Origin: a virus
Virus record (IMG/VR): IMGVR_UViG_3300046829_000092
Location: 1 to 50,078 of that record
DNA length: 50,078 nucleotides
Direction: 5' to 3' (one strand)
Part shown: positions 48,852 to 50,078 of the stretch, in pieces
Layout of the letters: the number at the start of each line of letters is the position of its first letter
How positions within the stretch are numbered: position 1 is the stretch's first letter
Notes under the pieces: generated by a model
What the model was told of the DNA's origin: nothing
The model's input: only the letters and a program-made list of their open reading frames with translations
Database searches by the model: none
Program-made: the position numbers and the translations under genes

Positions 48852-49379
48852 TCAGCGGGCGCGCATACCCTCGGTGACGGCCGACTGGACCGCGACGGCG
48901 ACGGTGGTCGCGATCTGCTTGGAGACGGCGTCACGGGCCTCCGTCACCATGGCCTTGATCTCGTTCTCGAACCCGGCCCGGACCTCGTCGCGGATCATCT
49001 TCTGGAGGTTCGTCGCGCTGTCGCGGCCGCCATAGCTGTCGACCTTGGCGTTCATCCACTTGCGGGCCTCGGCGACGATGATCTCCGCGAGCGTGGTCTC
49101 GGCGCCGGTCTTCTCGCCCCACTGGTTCGTCGGGTGGATCGGCTTGGCCAGCGCCCCGGCCAGCAGCGGGGCGAGCGCGGCCCGGATCTCCTCGTCGCGG
49201 ATGGTCTGGACTCGCTTGACGAGGTCGCCGTACACGTCGGACTTGGCGAACCGCTCGACGAGCTGGCGGGCGATGACGTCGCCGAGCGTCCCGGCGGGGA
49301 CGCGGTCGCCGTCCTCGTCGTAGTGGTGGCTGATGGCGTCGTTCAGGTCGATCTTGTCGACGTTGATCGTGAATTCCAT
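48852..49379 (-). CDS. Helical structural-type protein of unknown function
   Basis: 175 residues from ATG 49379 (GAGGAGC upstream). Opens M-E-F-T-I-N-V-D-K-I-D-L-N-D-A-I, then a helical middle and C-terminal helix (K-A-M-V-T-E-A-R-D-A-V-S-K-Q-I). Has its own flanks of hairpins on both sides, so it may be a separate, well-expressed unit. Function unknown. Confidence 0.65.
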   Translation of the reverse strand: MEFTINVDKIDLNDAISHHYDEDGDRVPAGTLGDVIARQLVERFAKSDVYGDLVKRVQTIRDEEIRAALAPLLAGALAKPIHPTNQWGEKTGAETTLAEIIVAEARKWMNAKVDSYGGRDSATNLQKMIRDEVRAGFENEIKAMVTEARDAVSKQIATTVAVAVQSAVTEGMRAR

Positions 49380-49405
49380 GGGTTGCTCCTCGTTGGGTGG
49401 TGGGT

Positions 49406-49586
49406 GGTCACCGACCCGGCTTGCGTTCGGGTCGGTGACCGCTGGTTTGTGGTCTTGGGGCCGCCGATCGCCCACCGGGGGGACGAGACGATCGGCGGCC
49501 TGCCCCGCCGAGCCGCGCCAGAGTGCGCGGGGGGAGACGGCGGGACGTGCCCGGCAGCCGCTTGGAGGGGGATCCGCGGCTGCCGG
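49406..49586. repeat. Array of four long inverted repeats
   Basis: In the 211-base gene-free gap: (1) 13-bp arms 49406-49418 and 49428-49440; (2) 12-bp arms 49459-49470 and 49489-49500; (3) nested 7-bp arms 49504-49510 and 49538-49544, with 6-bp arms 49513-49518 and 49525-49530 inside; (4) 11-bp arms 49551-49561 and 49576-49586. All pair perfectly. Their sequences differ, so they are not copies of one element. They could terminate the methylase message, process RNA or form a control region. Confidence 0.7.
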
Positions 49587-49590
49587 ACGG

Positions 49591-50078
49591 CTAGGAGGGG
49601 GCGGCCCGCTCGGTCATGTCCGCGCCGGTGGCGGCCGACAGGACGTGCAGGGCCAGCAACGGCGGCACTGCATTTCCTACTTGAAGAAATTTGGCCGTCT
49701 TTGTCCCCTGGAACGGGTAGTCGGCGGGGAACGACTGGAGGACGGCGGCCTCGGCGACGGCGATGCGGATGGCGCCCTCGAACTGCCGCTCACCGTTCGC
49801 GCGGTCCCGGTGTCCGGGCTTGGCGATCCGGGCGGTGGCCGCGACGGTCGTGGCGGGGCGCTCCGCAACCCAGGTAACGCCGTCGCTCTGGTGGCCGAAG
49901 CGCAGCGTCGGCGCCGCCTCGTCCAGGCTGCGGGTGGTCGCGTTCTCGCGCGGGCCGGCCCGCAGAACCCACGAGACGTCGTTGCCGCGGGCGCCGAAGA
50001 ACAGTGTCGAGGCCGGCTCGTCCAGCGTTCGGACTGCGGCCCGGGGGGGGGTGTTTTGGTGGCACAAACACGCACGGG
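49591..50078 (-). CDS. C5 cytosine DNA methyltransferase, C-terminal part (truncated)
   Basis: The frame is open to the window edge, 162 visible residues. The C-terminal motifs are clear: A-A-V-L-Q-S-F-P-A-D-Y-P (motif IX-like) and F-L-Q-V-G-N-A-V-P-P (motif X). Before them is a repeated S-L-D-E-P/A-A-x-T-L target-recognition-like region. The catalytic Pro-Cys and SAM sites must lie outside. A 9-G run at 50043-50051 is close to the edge, so the frame beyond it is not certain. Confidence 0.85.
   Translation of the reverse strand, partial: RACLCHQNTPPRAAVRTLDEPASTLFFGARGNDVSWVLRAGPRENATTRSLDEAAPTLRFGHQSDGVTWVAERPATTVAATARIAKPGHRDRANGERQFEGAIRIAVAEAAVLQSFPADYPFQGTKTAKFLQVGNAVPPLLALHVLSAATGADMTERAAPS

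Noticed and set aside
50043-50051. Nine-G run near the right edge as a phase-variable tract in the C5 methylase
   Set aside because: Too close to the edge to see the upstream frame; could equally be a sequencing artefact.

Overview
The window is one continuous piece of a tailed-phage (siphovirus) genome from a high-GC actinobacterial host, most likely Streptomyces or a close relative. The signs are very high GC, frequent GTG and some TTG starts, almost universal ATGA/GTGA stop-start overlaps, a WhiB-type regulator and a run of DUF6221-like proteins. No tRNA, CRISPR array, integrase or lysis gene could be recognised. The large terminase is cut by the left edge and a C5 cytosine methyltransferase by the right edge.

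Left arm (about 1-19.5 kb, + strand): a compact virion module in the usual order. It runs terminase large subunit, portal, MuF-like protein, scaffold, major capsid protein, two small capsid-adjacent proteins, head-tail connectors, a HK97 gp10-like neck protein, a DUF1003 membrane protein, tail terminator, two small ORFs, major tail protein, tail-assembly chaperones G/GT joined by a -1 frameshift, a 1064-residue tape measure, distal tail protein, a large tip protein and a repeat-built fibre. Perfect hairpins sit right after the scaffold, capsid and tail-tube genes.

Middle (19.6-34.1 kb, - strand): a glycosyltransferase facing the tail operon, a JAMM metalloprotease and a chain of small unknown proteins. 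Next come four tandem DUF6221-like genes, the last broken by a frameshift, and then a second virion cassette (Ig-like protein, collagen-like/DUF4082 fibre, small beta-rich protein). A sugar cassette follows (epimerase with a C-terminal extension, three unknown proteins, SAM methyltransferase, two glycosyltransferases) behind a WhiB gene.

Right arm (34.2-50 kb): many short, overlapping - strand genes, often with zinc-ribbon cysteines or coiled coils. Recognisable members are a Dam-type adenine methylase, a DnaD/helicase-loader-like replication protein whose gene holds five tandem 7-bp repeats, a GIY-YIG nuclease, a LuxR-type HTH protein, a nucleotidyltransferase and the C5 methylase. The only + strand gene here is a Phd/YefM-like antitoxin or repressor, divergent from the GIY-YIG gene across a compact two-way control region. 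About 210 bp before the C5 methylase end holds four successive long inverted repeats.
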